NCBI GenBank assembly: GCA_035576205.1 | Contig: DATLWR010000064.1 | Span: forward strand, 1-22,620 | From: DATLWR01 sp035576205 | GTDB taxonomy: Bacteria > Pseudomonadota > Zetaproteobacteria > Mariprofundales > Mariprofundaceae | Reading direction: 5' to 3' | DNA length: 22,620 nucleotides | Shown: positions 5,799 through 13,772 of the stretch, piece after piece | Layout of the letters: each line of letters opens with the position of its first letter | How positions within the stretch are numbered: position 1 is the first letter of the stretch | Made by a program: the position numbers and the translations under genes | The notes under the pieces: generated by a model | Seen by the model: only the letters and a program-made list of their open reading frames with translations | The model's database searches: none | What the model was told of the DNA's origin: nothing

Positions 5799-7481
5799 CT
5801 AGCGGCTTTCGACAGCCACACCCTCGCCGCGCGGATCGGCAAGGCCGGTGAGGCGGCCGCTGTCGCGCTGCCAGAGGATCGCCTGCATGTCGCCATAGTC
5901 ATGCACCTGCTTCAGTACCTGACCGCGTCGGCGCAATTCGCCGGCGACAGTATCCGTGAAGGCACCGGCTTCGAACTGCACTTCGTCGGGCAGGAACTGG
6001 TGATGGAAACGCGGCTGCGCGATCCAGTCGGCCGGCAGTGTTTCATCGAGCATAAAGCCCAGCATCGCCTCCAGCACCATGCTGATGATGCGTGAGCCGC
6101 CGGGGGTACCGACGATGAAGGTGCGTTGCGGGCCGATGACGATGGTCGGCGTCATCGAGGAGAGCATGCGCTTGCCGGGCGCGACGCCGTTCGCTGTTCC
6201 CTGTACGAGACCGTAGGCGTTCGGTTTCCCGGCCTGCGTCGCGAAATCATCCATCTCGTCGTTGAGCAGGATGCCGGTGGCGGGCGAGACGTAGCCGGAA
6301 CCGAAGCCGTAGTTGATCGACAGGGTGGCCGACACCATGTTGCCGTCACGGTCGATGACGCAGAAGTGGGTCGTGTCGGTGCCGGCACCCATCGGTTCCG
6401 AATATGCGGGTTCGGCAACGTCGTTCAGTTGCGCCGACGGCGTGGCATGCTGCATGTCGATCGAGCGGCGCAGCTTCTGCAGCCGTGCCTGAGCGAGGTA
6501 ATCCTTCGGTAAGTGGACGAAATCGGCATCGCCGAGATTGCGGTTACGGTCGCGGTAGGCACGCTTCATCGCCTCGATCAGCAGGTGATCGCGGTCGGTC
6601 AGCTTGAGCGCCTTGAGGTCGTCATGTTTGAGCATGCCGAAGATCTCCGCCAGCGTCAGGCCGCCGGAGGAGGGGAGGCTTGCCGTGACGACATGGAAGC
6701 CTTTTGCGTCGAATTCGACCGGCTGGCGTTCGATCGCCCTGTAGCTGGCGAGATCGGCAAGTCGGAGCAGGCCGCCGTCGCGTTTCAGGTCGGCGACCAG
6801 CCGGCCGGCAGTCTCACCACGGTAGAAGTCGTCAGCCCCTCTGTCGGCAAAGCGTGCCAGCGTTTCGGCCAGCGCCGGCTGACGGATCAGCGAGCCCTCT
6901 TCGGGCACCTCGCCATCGTGCAGGTAGATGCGGCCGGCTTGATTCGTATTGAGTACATCCTTGCGCCAGCCGGCGATCATCCGGTAGCGGGGTGTGGCCT
7001 CGAAGCCGTCGCGGGCGATGCGGACGGCCGGGGCGACGATCTCTTTGCGATCCAGTTTGCCGTAGCGGCTGATCAGCCGGTCCACACCGGCGATGAGGCC
7101 CGGTACCCCGGCCGACTGCGGGCCGTCGATACTCGACCGGGTCTGGTAAATTTCGCCATGGCCGGCGAGCTGCGGGGAGGTTTCGCGAGCATCCAGCATT
7201 ACGTACCGGTGCTCTTTTGCAATGTAGAGCAGGAAGAAACCGCCGCCGCCGATACCGGAGGATTCCGGCTCGGCAACGCCTATTGCAAGGGCCGTAGCGG
7301 CAGCGGCATCGAAGGCGTTGCCGCCACGTTCGAGCATTTCGATGCCGGCGGCCGTGGCGAGCTTCTCGGCCGATACGACCATGCCGTGAGCCGGCCTGGC
7401 TGCCTGCGCGGACCATGGCAGCAACAGCAGGATCGGCAGCGCATATTTGAGCCGGCTGCTTTTGCAGATGGCGGTCAGCAC
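5799..7481 (-). CDS. Gamma-glutamyltransferase
   Basis: This encodes about 560 residues from a GTG at 7481, which overlaps the mutY stop by 7 nt; the SD is poor and coupling to mutY is likely. It is a periplasmic N-terminal-nucleophile enzyme that breaks the gamma-glutamyl bond of glutathione and transfers or hydrolyses the glutamyl group. A signal peptide (LKYALPILLLLPWSAQA) ends near residue 27. The GGNAFDAA and SGIGGGGF motifs of the large subunit are present. The autocleavage site is before Thr370 (TTHFCVIDRDGN), giving small-subunit motifs GFGSGY and GTPGGSRI. Size is normal and nothing is missing. It is the last gene of a five-gene minus-strand operon; I see no terminator after it, only the next gene's promoter. 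Confidence 0.95.
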   Translation of the reverse strand: MLTAICKSSRLKYALPILLLLPWSAQAARPAHGMVVSAEKLATAAGIEMLERGGNAFDAAAATALAIGVAEPESSGIGGGGFFLLYIAKEHRYVMLDARETSPQLAGHGEIYQTRSSIDGPQSAGVPGLIAGVDRLISRYGKLDRKEIVAPAVRIARDGFEATPRYRMIAGWRKDVLNTNQAGRIYLHDGEVPEEGSLIRQPALAETLARFADRGADDFYRGETAGRLVADLKRDGGLLRLADLASYRAIERQPVEFDAKGFHVVTASLPSSGGLTLAEIFGMLKHDDLKALKLTDRDHLLIEAMKRAYRDRNRNLGDADFVHLPKDYLAQARLQKLRRSIDMQHATPSAQLNDVAEPAYSEPMGAGTDTTHFCVIDRDGNMVSATLSINYGFGSGYVSPATGILLNDEMDDFATQAGKPNAYGLVQGTANGVAPGKRMLSSMTPTIVIGPQRTFIVGTPGGSRIISMVLEAMLGFMLDETLPADWIAQPRFHHQFLPDEVQFEAGAFTDTVAGELRRRGQVLKQVHDYGDMQAILWQRDSGRLTGLADPRGEGVAVESR

Positions 7482-8431
7482 GGGGGTTGGTGTTTTTCCA
7501 GCATGCGCTTGATGCCGGTGGGGAGTGCGGCGGCATTGATGTCCGGGAACCATTGTCCCTCGCCGGCGGGCGTGTTGGCGACGTCGGCGGCATAGAGATG
7601 CAGCCGGCGATGGGTCAGCAGGTGGATGTGCGTGGCTTTCTCCGCCGGTGCTTCCAGGAGCTCAGAGATCGGTGGTGTCCACAGACCGGACCAGATGCCC
7701 GATGCCGGACGCCGGGTCAGCCAGATGCCCCGCTGTGGGCAGCGATGCAGGTCGACGCGCCAGTGCAGGTCGCGAACCGGTGGCGATTTCGACGGTTTTG
7801 ATTCGCTGGTCGAGAAGGCGGCAGCGCAATGCCGATGAACAGGACAGGCTGAGCAGTCCGGGTTGCGCGGTGAGCAACAGGTGGCACCTAGTTCCATCAT
7901 CGCCTGATTCCATGTGGCGGGATCACCGGAAGCATCGATGGCCTGCTGTGCCCATAGCCAGAGCTGTTTGTCCGTTGCTTCAGGGGCACCATGCCAGCGG
8001 CCCAGCACCCGTCTGACGTTGCCATCGAGTACCGGCGTCGAGGTATTGAAACTGAACGAGGCGATGGCGCCGGCGGTGGAACGGCCGATGCCAGGCAGGA
8101 TCATGACTTCTTCGAACGCTGCAGGGAAACTCCCGCTGAACCGTTCCACGATCAATCGGGCGGCACTATGCAGCAGCCGGGCGCGGCGGTAGTAGCCGAG
8201 CCCCTCCCAGGCCTTCAGCACCCGCTCCTCGTCGGCATTCGCCAGCGAGGCAATATCGGGAAAGTGTGCAAACCAGGATTCGTAGTGCGGCAGTACGGTT
8301 TTGACCTGCGTCTGCTGCAGCATGATCTCGGAGATCCAGATGCGGTAGGGGTCAGTAGTCTGCCGCCACGGTAGCCGGCGGGCATGGGCGTGGTACCAGT
8401 CGAGCAGCGCCCTACATCGTGTGGAAGACAA
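7475..8431 (-). CDS. mutY: A/G-specific adenine DNA glycosylase MutY
   Basis: This encodes 318 residues. MutY removes adenine mispaired with 8-oxoguanine. Visible features are catalytic Glu35 (SEIMLQQTQV), the helix-hairpin-helix LPGIGRSTAGAI (112-123) with Asp136 (PVLDGNVRR), and a [4Fe-4S] cluster motif Cys186-x6-Cys193-x2-Cys196-x5-Cys202. The C-terminal NUDIX-like 8-oxoG recognition domain is present (about 225-310, with LTHRRLHLY). The start is a TTG at 8431 with GAGG a few bases upstream, inside the preceding TonB-family gene (20-nt overlap). The gene lies between a TonB-family gene and gamma-glutamyltransferase in one operon; it is slightly shorter than the E. coli protein (350 residues). 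Confidence 0.96.
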   Translation of the reverse strand: MSSTRCRALLDWYHAHARRLPWRQTTDPYRIWISEIMLQQTQVKTVLPHYESWFAHFPDIASLANADEERVLKAWEGLGYYRRARLLHSAARLIVERFSGSFPAAFEEVMILPGIGRSTAGAIASFSFNTSTPVLDGNVRRVLGRWHGAPEATDKQLWLWAQQAIDASGDPATWNQAMMELGATCCSPRNPDCSACPVHRHCAAAFSTSESKPSKSPPVRDLHWRVDLHRCPQRGIWLTRRPASGIWSGLWTPPISELLEAPAEKATHIHLLTHRRLHLYAADVANTPAGEGQWFPDINAAALPTGIKRMLEKHQPPC

Positions 8432-9317
8432 ACTTGTCCTCGATCACTTCGAAGGTGAGGTAGAAACTCACCCGGTCCATGCCCCAGGAGCTCGGCAGCG
8501 GCTTGAACGGCGATGCGGCCTGGATCGCCTCCACGGCGCTTTCGTTGATCTGCGGGATCGGGCTGGGGCGCAGGATCTCGACACCGCCCAGGTCGCCGTT
8601 GTGCTCGATGGTAACGCGCATCAGCGCCTTGCGGGCATCCTCGGGGTAGGAGCCGTAATCAGCCTTGCCGGGGCGCCACTGCTCTTCCAGCGCCCGCACC
8701 AGCTCCTGGGCGTAGGGCGCATATTTGGCTTCGCGTGTATTGATCGGGATGTCGGCCTCGCGCGTCAGCATCTGTTTCATGCGCCGTTCGCGCTCGAAGT
8801 CGCGCGACAGCTCCGCCAGCGCCATGGTCGACGGCATCAGGCTGGAGAGCGGCACCTGCGGCAGCGGCTGGGTCTTGGTCGGTGTCGGCGTCTTCAGGTT
8901 TTTCGGCGTCTGGTTCGGATTCGGCTCCGGCCCGCGGCGCGCCAGCAGACGGGCACGCTGCTCCGTATCGGGAGTCGGTGGCGGGGTCCGGGGCTGCTGC
9001 GGTGGTGTCGGTTGCGGGCTCTGCTGCTCGCCACCGACCACAGGTGCGCGTGCGGTCCGGGTCATCTTGTCCTGCGCCTTGGTATCACCGCCTTCAGCAT
9101 TGAGGTTGGACATCGTGCGGGCATCTTTCGGTGGTCTCTTGCTTGGCGTGGTGGACGGTAACAGGACCACATCCATGATCTGCGGCTCCTGCTTTTTGTT
9201 AAGCGGAGGAGGTGTCTGCATGATGCCGATCAGTACGATCAGCAGGATATGGGTAACAATCGAAGCGCTGAAGGCGATGCCGAAACGCTTCGATTCCTGT
9301 TGGTTTTCCTTATTCAT
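8412..9317 (-). CDS. TonB-family energy-transducing protein
   Basis: This encodes 301 residues. An N-terminal TM anchor (about 14-34) is followed by a long Pro/Gln/Thr-rich periplasmic spacer (35-165) and a C-terminal TonB/TolA-like domain (about 205-301) with VTIEHNGDLGGVEILRPS and AVEAIQAASPFKPLP. Such proteins carry proton-motive-force energy from ExbB/ExbD to outer-membrane receptors. No exbB/exbD or receptor gene lies in the window, so the partner is unknown. ATG 9317 overlaps the upstream gene's TAA (9310-9312) by 8 nt and lacks a clear SD, so translation is probably coupled. A TolA-like role is the main alternative. Confidence 0.85.
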   Translation of the reverse strand: MNKENQQESKRFGIAFSASIVTHILLIVLIGIMQTPPPLNKKQEPQIMDVVLLPSTTPSKRPPKDARTMSNLNAEGGDTKAQDKMTRTARAPVVGGEQQSPQPTPPQQPRTPPPTPDTEQRARLLARRGPEPNPNQTPKNLKTPTPTKTQPLPQVPLSSLMPSTMALAELSRDFERERRMKQMLTREADIPINTREAKYAPYAQELVRALEEQWRPGKADYGSYPEDARKALMRVTIEHNGDLGGVEILRPSPIPQINESAVEAIQAASPFKPLPSSWGMDRVSFYLTFEVIEDKFVFHTM

Positions 9318-9843
9318 GGGTCAATCTCGCGACAATATAACGGGCGAGTGCCCCATTGATCCAGCCTGTGACTGTGGAGAGCAGCAACAGGGGTGGCAGC
9401 ATGTAGTAAATCGCCGGCTGGTGGATGAACAGGGTTTCGACAACCCAGAATTGCGCCAGCATATGCGCCAGTGCGCCCAGCAGGCTGACCCCGATCAGGC
9501 TGATGCCGGGCAGGCGTTGCCAGGCAAGCACCATCACCAGGGCCGAAACGAGGCCGGCGGAGAGGCTGATGATGAAGGTTGGCGTGAACAGTGTGCCAAT
9601 GAAAAAACCTCCGATCACAACACGACCAATGGCCAGCGAAAATGCGGCGCGCGGGCCGATCATGACCATGGCCAGCAAAGTGACCAAATTGGCCAGTCCC
9701 GGCTTGAACCACGGACCTAGACTTGGCAGCACCGCTTCGAAAACATGCAGGCCGATGGCGAGCATCAGCAACGTCAGCCAGCGCGTCTTGGTTTCCAGAT
9801 CGGCGAGCGACGGGCGCGGAATGCTGTATGCACTGTCGGACAT
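9310..9843 (-). CDS. Gx-family membrane protein (heptaprenyl diphosphate synthase component I family)
   Basis: This encodes 177 residues with five to six TM helices (about 22-39, 49-63, 66-84, 88-107, 114-134, 146-170). The first half has the family pattern GLHVFEAVLPSLGPWFKPGLANL and the GPR/GR-rich turns. Despite the old name, members in most bacteria are not prenyl synthases; they look like small ECF-type substrate-binding membrane proteins. They commonly pair with NusG_II-domain proteins, as here, where the NusG_II gene ends 1 nt before this ATG (9843). In Listeria the corresponding families are, as I recall, EetB and EetA of flavin-based extracellular electron transfer. What this one binds cannot be read from the sequence. 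Confidence 0.88.
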   Translation of the reverse strand: MSDSAYSIPRPSLADLETKTRWLTLLMLAIGLHVFEAVLPSLGPWFKPGLANLVTLLAMVMIGPRAAFSLAIGRVVIGGFFIGTLFTPTFIISLSAGLVSALVMVLAWQRLPGISLIGVSLLGALAHMLAQFWVVETLFIHQPAIYYMLPPLLLLSTVTGWINGALARYIVARLTHE

Positions 9844-9844
9844 G

Positions 9845-10234
9845 TTACTCGGCTACAGCATCGAACGTATTGTGCATTTCACCTGCACCTCGGATGCTGA
9901 CCAGGATGTGATTAGGAACGCAGGCGATCATGTCGCCGATGTGCCGGTGCGCACCGGAAAGCACGCAGTGCTGGGTTGGACACGGCGAACGAGCAATGCG
10001 GGCGCCGCTGCGATCGATGATGATTTCGGAGGTGCCGATTTCGCCATCGGCGTCGAAATGGATGACCCGATCATCGCCGGGTAGTGGATAGGTCGCGACA
10101 AGCACGCTGTCGTGATAGATGTAGGCGGTCGGTACGCCGCCACCGATGCTGGCATGGATGGCAAACCACGAGGCGATGATGCCGGCCAGGACAATGGCCA
10201 GCAGGATGTAGTCCGCCATCGTGCCGGCCAGCAT
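9845..10234 (-). CDS. NusG domain II-containing membrane-anchored protein
   Basis: This encodes about 129 residues from ATG 10234. Nearby in-frame ATGs at 10219 and 10270 are equally possible because none has a good SD; an ATG further upstream would run into the divergent SDR gene. An N-terminal TM (ADYILLAIVLAGIIASWF) is followed by a small beta-domain that ends with the family signature: Cys-containing SPCPTQHCVLSG and then GDMIACVPNHILVSI. The family is unrelated in role to transcription factor NusG beyond the fold of its domain II. It leads the minus-strand operon with a Gx-family gene, a pairing often seen near Rnf, ApbE or quinone genes. The extracytoplasmic domain with three cysteines is compatible with a redox or flavin-related role, which is inference. 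Confidence 0.82.
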   Translation of the reverse strand: MLAGTMADYILLAIVLAGIIASWFAIHASIGGGVPTAYIYHDSVLVATYPLPGDDRVIHFDADGEIGTSEIIIDRSGARIARSPCPTQHCVLSGAHRHIGDMIACVPNHILVSIRGAGEMHNTFDAVAE

Positions 10235-10319
10235 TTGGCGAGCCGTGGCATACCTGCCTATGCTTGTCATGCAACGCATCGTAACAGGCTTGATACGGCT
10301 TGTTCCAATGGAGGATGTC

Positions 10320-10988
10320 ATGAATGTGCTGATTACCGGCGCCAACCGGGGGTTAGGGCTGGGATTCGTTCGCCATTATCTTGATCAGGGCAGTCATGTC
10401 TGGGCCTGTTATCGCAGCGGCCCGGACGGTTTGGCAGAGCTCGCCGGCGAACGCCTGCATCTGCTGCGCTGGGATGTGGGAAGCGATGAGCCTCCCCAGG
10501 GGGAATTGCCGGCTTCGCTTGACCTGCTGATCAACAATGCCGGTATTTATGGTCCCCATGACGGTGGCCAGTCGCTGAATGTGGTGACCCCAGTCGCGAT
10601 GCAGGAGGTTTTCAATATCGACTGCGTTGGCCCGTTGCGCGTGGTGCAGCGCTTGCAGGGGGCGCTTGCGGCGGCTCGTGGCGTCATCGCCAATATCAGC
10701 TCGAAAATGGGATCGAATGCCGATAACGGCAGTGGTGGTGCCTATGCCTATCGGGCGGCGAAGGCGGCGCTGGTGGCGGTGTCGAAATCGATGGCCATCG
10801 ATCTGGCGACGCAGGGCGTTCGGGTCATCACGCTGCATCCGGGCTGGGTGCGCACGGATATGGGCGGGCAGCAGGCGTTGATCGACGTGGAAACGTCGGT
10901 GACCGGCATGGCCGGGGTCATCTCCCGGGCCTCGGAGTACGAGCCGGGAGCATTCGTGGCCTTCGATGGCAGGATCGTCCCCTTCTGA
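10320..10988 (+). CDS. Short-chain dehydrogenase/reductase (C-factor-like)
   Basis: This encodes 222 residues of a Rossmann-fold NAD(P)-dependent oxidoreductase. The cofactor motif TGANRGLG (6-13), NNAG (72-75), catalytic Ser near 127-128 and the Tyr144-x3-Lys148 pair (YRAAK) are all present, so it should be active. PGWVRTDMGG after the catalytic site is typical of the CsgA/C-factor branch. Substrate is unknown. ATG 10320 is set by GGAGG at 10310-10314, 5 nt upstream. It is divergent from the NusG_II operon and convergent with a Rieske gene. Confidence 0.92.
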   Translation: MNVLITGANRGLGLGFVRHYLDQGSHVWACYRSGPDGLAELAGERLHLLRWDVGSDEPPQGELPASLDLLINNAGIYGPHDGGQSLNVVTPVAMQEVFNIDCVGPLRVVQRLQGALAAARGVIANISSKMGSNADNGSGGAYAYRAAKAALVAVSKSMAIDLATQGVRVITLHPGWVRTDMGGQQALIDVETSVTGMAGVISRASEYEPGAFVAFDGRIVPF

Positions 10989-11022
10989 GGGTACTGCGAA
11001 CCGTTTCCTGGCCGTGTGTCGG

Positions 11023-11394
11023 CTAGTCGATGCCGCCATGTTGCGTCGGCACCTCGAGCTGGTCACCCAGATCGCGAACAGGTAAGGGATAGAGCCCGCG
11101 CGGGCAGGGGCCATCCAGGCAGTTGCCGCTGGCAGGATCAAACAGGGCGTGGTGGGTGTGACAGACGAGCAGTCTGCCGTCCTCGGAAAAAAACTGGCCA
11201 GGCATCCAGTCGAGCGGCGAACCGGTGTGCGGACAATGGTTCAGCCAGCCATAGAGTTTGCCCTGATAGCGGATGACAAAGCCTTCCTCCTCGATTTCGA
11301 CCGGCCCGGCGGGCAGCTGGATAACCGATTTCAGCCTGAAAGTGACAGCCTTGCCTTCGGTCGGCGGCTCGATGCGTTGCCATGGATCATGCAT
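11023..11394 (-). CDS. Small Rieske [2Fe-2S] ferredoxin-like protein
   Basis: This encodes 123 residues forming one Rieske domain. The cluster ligands are Cys54 and His56 (CPHTGSPL) and Cys78 and His81 (CHTHHALFDP), followed by the usual G-x-C-x2-GPCP loop. No signal peptide or TM segment is present, so it is a soluble cytoplasmic electron carrier or an oxygenase ferredoxin component; no oxygenase gene is adjacent. ATG 11394 has no SD, but a predicted promoter (11401-11429) would start RNA at about the A of the ATG. It follows the hem operon on the same strand, separated by an intrinsic terminator. Confidence 0.9.
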   Translation of the reverse strand: MHDPWQRIEPPTEGKAVTFRLKSVIQLPAGPVEIEEEGFVIRYQGKLYGWLNHCPHTGSPLDWMPGQFFSEDGRLLVCHTHHALFDPASGNCLDGPCPRGLYPLPVRDLGDQLEVPTQHGGID

Positions 11395-11400
11395 GCCGTT

Positions 11401-11429
11401 ATTTCAGGCAACTGCAGGGGTGCTGGCAA
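11401..11429 (-). promoter_or_regulatory. Predicted promoter of the Rieske gene, possibly leaderless
   Basis: On the minus strand TTGCCA (11429-11424, five of six) and TGAAAT (11406-11401, four of six) are 17 bases apart. Initiation 6-7 nt downstream falls at 11394-11395, the start codon itself. This agrees with the lack of an SD. Confidence 0.35.
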
Positions 11430-11441
11430 GCTGAAAATAGA

Positions 11442-11463
11442 GCGGCCACCCGTCGGTGGCCGC
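11442..11463 (-). terminator. Intrinsic terminator of the hem operon
   Basis: A perfect 9-bp stem (GCGGCCACC at 11442-11450 with GGTGGCCGC at 11455-11463) encloses a 4-base loop. On the minus strand it is followed by TCTATTTTC. It lies 34 bases beyond the hemY stop, in the right place and orientation to end the operon before the Rieske gene. Confidence 0.8.
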
Positions 11464-11496
11464 CAGCGACTCGATATGAATCGCTCTAATTATTAT

Positions 11497-12666
11497 TTAG
11501 ACCACTGCGGCCGGTTTGTCCAGTCGGCGGGTAAGCTGTTCGGCCGCCTGGCGATAATATTCGGCGGCACGGGCTGAATCGCCCGACTTACTCAGCCAGT
11601 CGCCGAGGCTTTGCAAAGCCTCCGGGCAATGGTGTGCATCGGCCAGAGCCTGCATCTGTTCACGGGCAATGCCTTCGAGCTTGGCTGCATTGGCGAGCTC
11701 AGCGGTCAGCCAGCGCAGCGCCGGGTTCAGCTTGCCGGTATCACGCTTCTCCAGTCGGCGGTATTCCTGCATGGCCTGGCTTCTGATCTGCAGCAGCAGA
11801 TGTCTGGCGATGGCAAAGCTGTCGTAATTCTCCAGATACTCCCACCAGAGCTTGACGGCTTCCCTGTCCTGTCCCTGTTTCAGCAGGGTGTTGCCGAGCG
11901 CCAGGGCGATGGCCTCGTTTTCGGGGGCAAGGCGGGCGGCCTTGCGCAGATTGGAGAGCGCCTGATCCGGTTTTTCAGCAGCGAGCCTGGCGTAGGCGGT
12001 CGCCAGCCGTGGGCGGATACTGTGGCTGGAGCGGAATCCCAGCTGCTGGATGCGTTCCAGCGCATGGATGGCCTTGCTCCAGTCCTCTTCCTCTTCGGCC
12101 AGATCGGCCAGCCGCATGACGGCAAGCGGCGCGCCGGGGCTGGCCGCAAGCCAGGCTTCCAGATGCGCCTTGCGGGTGGCGATGTCCGGTTTCGGATGCG
12201 CAGCCGGGTCGGTGGCCACACGGGCGGCGAGTGCCGTTACCAGCGGGTCGGCGTCGGCTTCCGGTAGCGCCTGATCCTTCGACGGCACGGACAGAACGTT
12301 CAGCATGCTGAGTGTCCATTCCGGTACGATGCCGCGTGAGCGCCTGAGGGTGCGCGCCCCCAGGTCGCCGCGCATGTCGAGCCACTGGGCGATGGCCTCG
12401 CGCAGGCGGACCTCGCGGCGTTTGCGTCCGCCCATCCGCAGCGTTGCCCAGATCTGGCCGGGACCGGCAAGCAGGGCGGCGATCAGCGCGCGTAGCAGGC
12501 CGGCAACGAACAAAATCACCAGCAGGGCGACGACAAAAGCACCCTGGTGCGTTTCAAAGACCCAGCCGAAAGCCTGGATATGCAGCGTTTGCCGCGCGAT
12601 TTCCGGGAACAGCGCCAGCAGTACGGTAACGGCGAGTGCGAGGATCAGAAGCAAGGTCAGCCGCAT
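11497..12666 (-). CDS. hemY: HemY-like TPR membrane protein
   Basis: This encodes 389 residues from ATG 12666, which overlaps the hemX TGA by one base (TGATG). Two N-terminal TM helices (2-20 and 42-66) are followed by a cytoplasmic or periplasmic helical part with tetratricopeptide-type repeats (for example about 155-280, and a last one near 355-385 with ALQSLGDWLSKSGD). The proteobacterial HemY N-terminal domain is recognised from the TM pair and the QTLHIQAFGWVFET segment between the helices. This protein is distinct from the protoporphyrinogen oxidase that is also called HemY in Bacillus. Its role is poorly defined; it travels with hemCDX. A longer frame to 12687 lacks support. Confidence 0.85.
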   Translation of the reverse strand: MRLTLLLILALAVTVLLALFPEIARQTLHIQAFGWVFETHQGAFVVALLVILFVAGLLRALIAALLAGPGQIWATLRMGGRKRREVRLREAIAQWLDMRGDLGARTLRRSRGIVPEWTLSMLNVLSVPSKDQALPEADADPLVTALAARVATDPAAHPKPDIATRKAHLEAWLAASPGAPLAVMRLADLAEEEEDWSKAIHALERIQQLGFRSSHSIRPRLATAYARLAAEKPDQALSNLRKAARLAPENEAIALALGNTLLKQGQDREAVKLWWEYLENYDSFAIARHLLLQIRSQAMQEYRRLEKRDTGKLNPALRWLTAELANAAKLEGIAREQMQALADAHHCPEALQSLGDWLSKSGDSARAAEYYRQAAEQLTRRLDKPAAVV

Positions 12667-13772
12667 CAGGAGTTCTCCCCAAGCCACTGGCGGGCGGTTT
12701 CACGCAGGGTTTCGATATCCTTGGCGATGGCATCGAAATTTTCCGGCAGGCCGAGCTCCGGGGTATTGCCGGTTTCGGCCAGTTGCATCTGCTGCAGCTG
12801 CAGCAGCAACCGGGCACGCAGCGTTTGCCACGTCTGTCGATCCGGCCAGTTCTCCAGCGCGATGCGCTTCGAGGTTTCCAGCAGGGTCAGACGCATGCCG
12901 TCCAGCTGCTCCTCTTCGGTGCTGGGTGCCCGGCTCAGACTGAACTGGGCGGCGACCCAGGCCAGCCAGGGATGCTCCGGTTTCGGGATGATATTCTCGT
13001 GGGTCGGCGTAACGAGCGTATTCGCCCACTTCTCGAGATTCATCTGCCATTGCCGGGTCAGCAGGGAATCCTTCTGTGCCAGCGCCAGCATGGTCTCGGC
13101 TTGTTGGCGTTGGTCCTGGCTGAGACCCGGTAGCAGGGCGATCTCTTCCCAGGCCAGCTGCAGCTGGGGCAGATGGCTTGCACTGTCGGTGATCCAGCGC
13201 AGGCGCGCCTCCAGATTGATGCGCTGCTCCTGCATGAGGGCGGCCTGCATGGCGGCCTGGTCGCCGCGCACACGCTGCAGTTCGTTGCTCAGGCTGTTGA
13301 TGGAATCGAGCAGTTGCTGGACCTCTTCGCTGCTGGCGACCTTGCGGGTCGGCTGTTCGTTACGGGCAATACGGTTGTCCAGTCGCATTTCCACTTTCGG
13401 GGCTGGAGGCGGGGTGGGGGCTTCCGTTTTTTTGGCTTCAGCCGGAGCCGTGTTGGCCGGAACCGGCTCCGTCGGTTTTGTTGGCAAGTTTGTCTGGGTG
13501 GATTCCAGAGGAATCATCTGCGGCTTGCTGATGCCGCCGCCAAGATCGATCTTGCCGGAAACGACCAGCCAGACGAGACCTGCAAAGACGGCGATGATGA
13601 TTAGCGGAACGATAAAGCTGCTTTTCTGGGACTTGGCTGCGGGCGGTTCCTCTGTCGCCGCCGCTACCGGTTCCTGTGCGGCTTTGGCGTGCGATGGCTT
13701 TTCATGACCATGCGCAGCCGCTTCATGTTTGGCTTTGGCAGTCTTCTCCCCGGATTCGACCTTGTCGCTCAT
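12666..13772 (-). CDS. hemX: HemX-like membrane protein
   Basis: This encodes 368 residues. A charged Ala/Lys/His/Glu-rich cytoplasmic N-terminus (1-50) precedes one TM (53-72), a Pro/Thr-rich spacer (80-125) and a mostly helical periplasmic domain with a probable coiled coil (145-200). This is the layout of proteobacterial HemX, often mis-annotated as uroporphyrinogen-III C-methyltransferase; there is no methyltransferase motif here. ATG 13772 overlaps the hemB stop in an ATGA (13769-13772). Function is unproven; a scaffolding role in haem synthesis with HemY is the usual guess. Confidence 0.82.
   Translation of the reverse strand: MSDKVESGEKTAKAKHEAAAHGHEKPSHAKAAQEPVAAATEEPPAAKSQKSSFIVPLIIIAVFAGLVWLVVSGKIDLGGGISKPQMIPLESTQTNLPTKPTEPVPANTAPAEAKKTEAPTPPPAPKVEMRLDNRIARNEQPTRKVASSEEVQQLLDSINSLSNELQRVRGDQAAMQAALMQEQRINLEARLRWITDSASHLPQLQLAWEEIALLPGLSQDQRQQAETMLALAQKDSLLTRQWQMNLEKWANTLVTPTHENIIPKPEHPWLAWVAAQFSLSRAPSTEEEQLDGMRLTLLETSKRIALENWPDRQTWQTLRARLLLQLQQMQLAETGNTPELGLPENFDAIAKDIETLRETARQWLGENS

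Noticed and set aside
6513..7595. 360-residue plus-strand frame antisense to gamma-glutamyltransferase
   Set aside because: It is a shadow of a clearly recognisable gene and has no motif or ribosome site of its own.
12666..13772. Uroporphyrinogen-III C-methyltransferase activity for HemX
   Set aside because: The name is a common database label; no SAM-binding or methyltransferase motif is present in the sequence.
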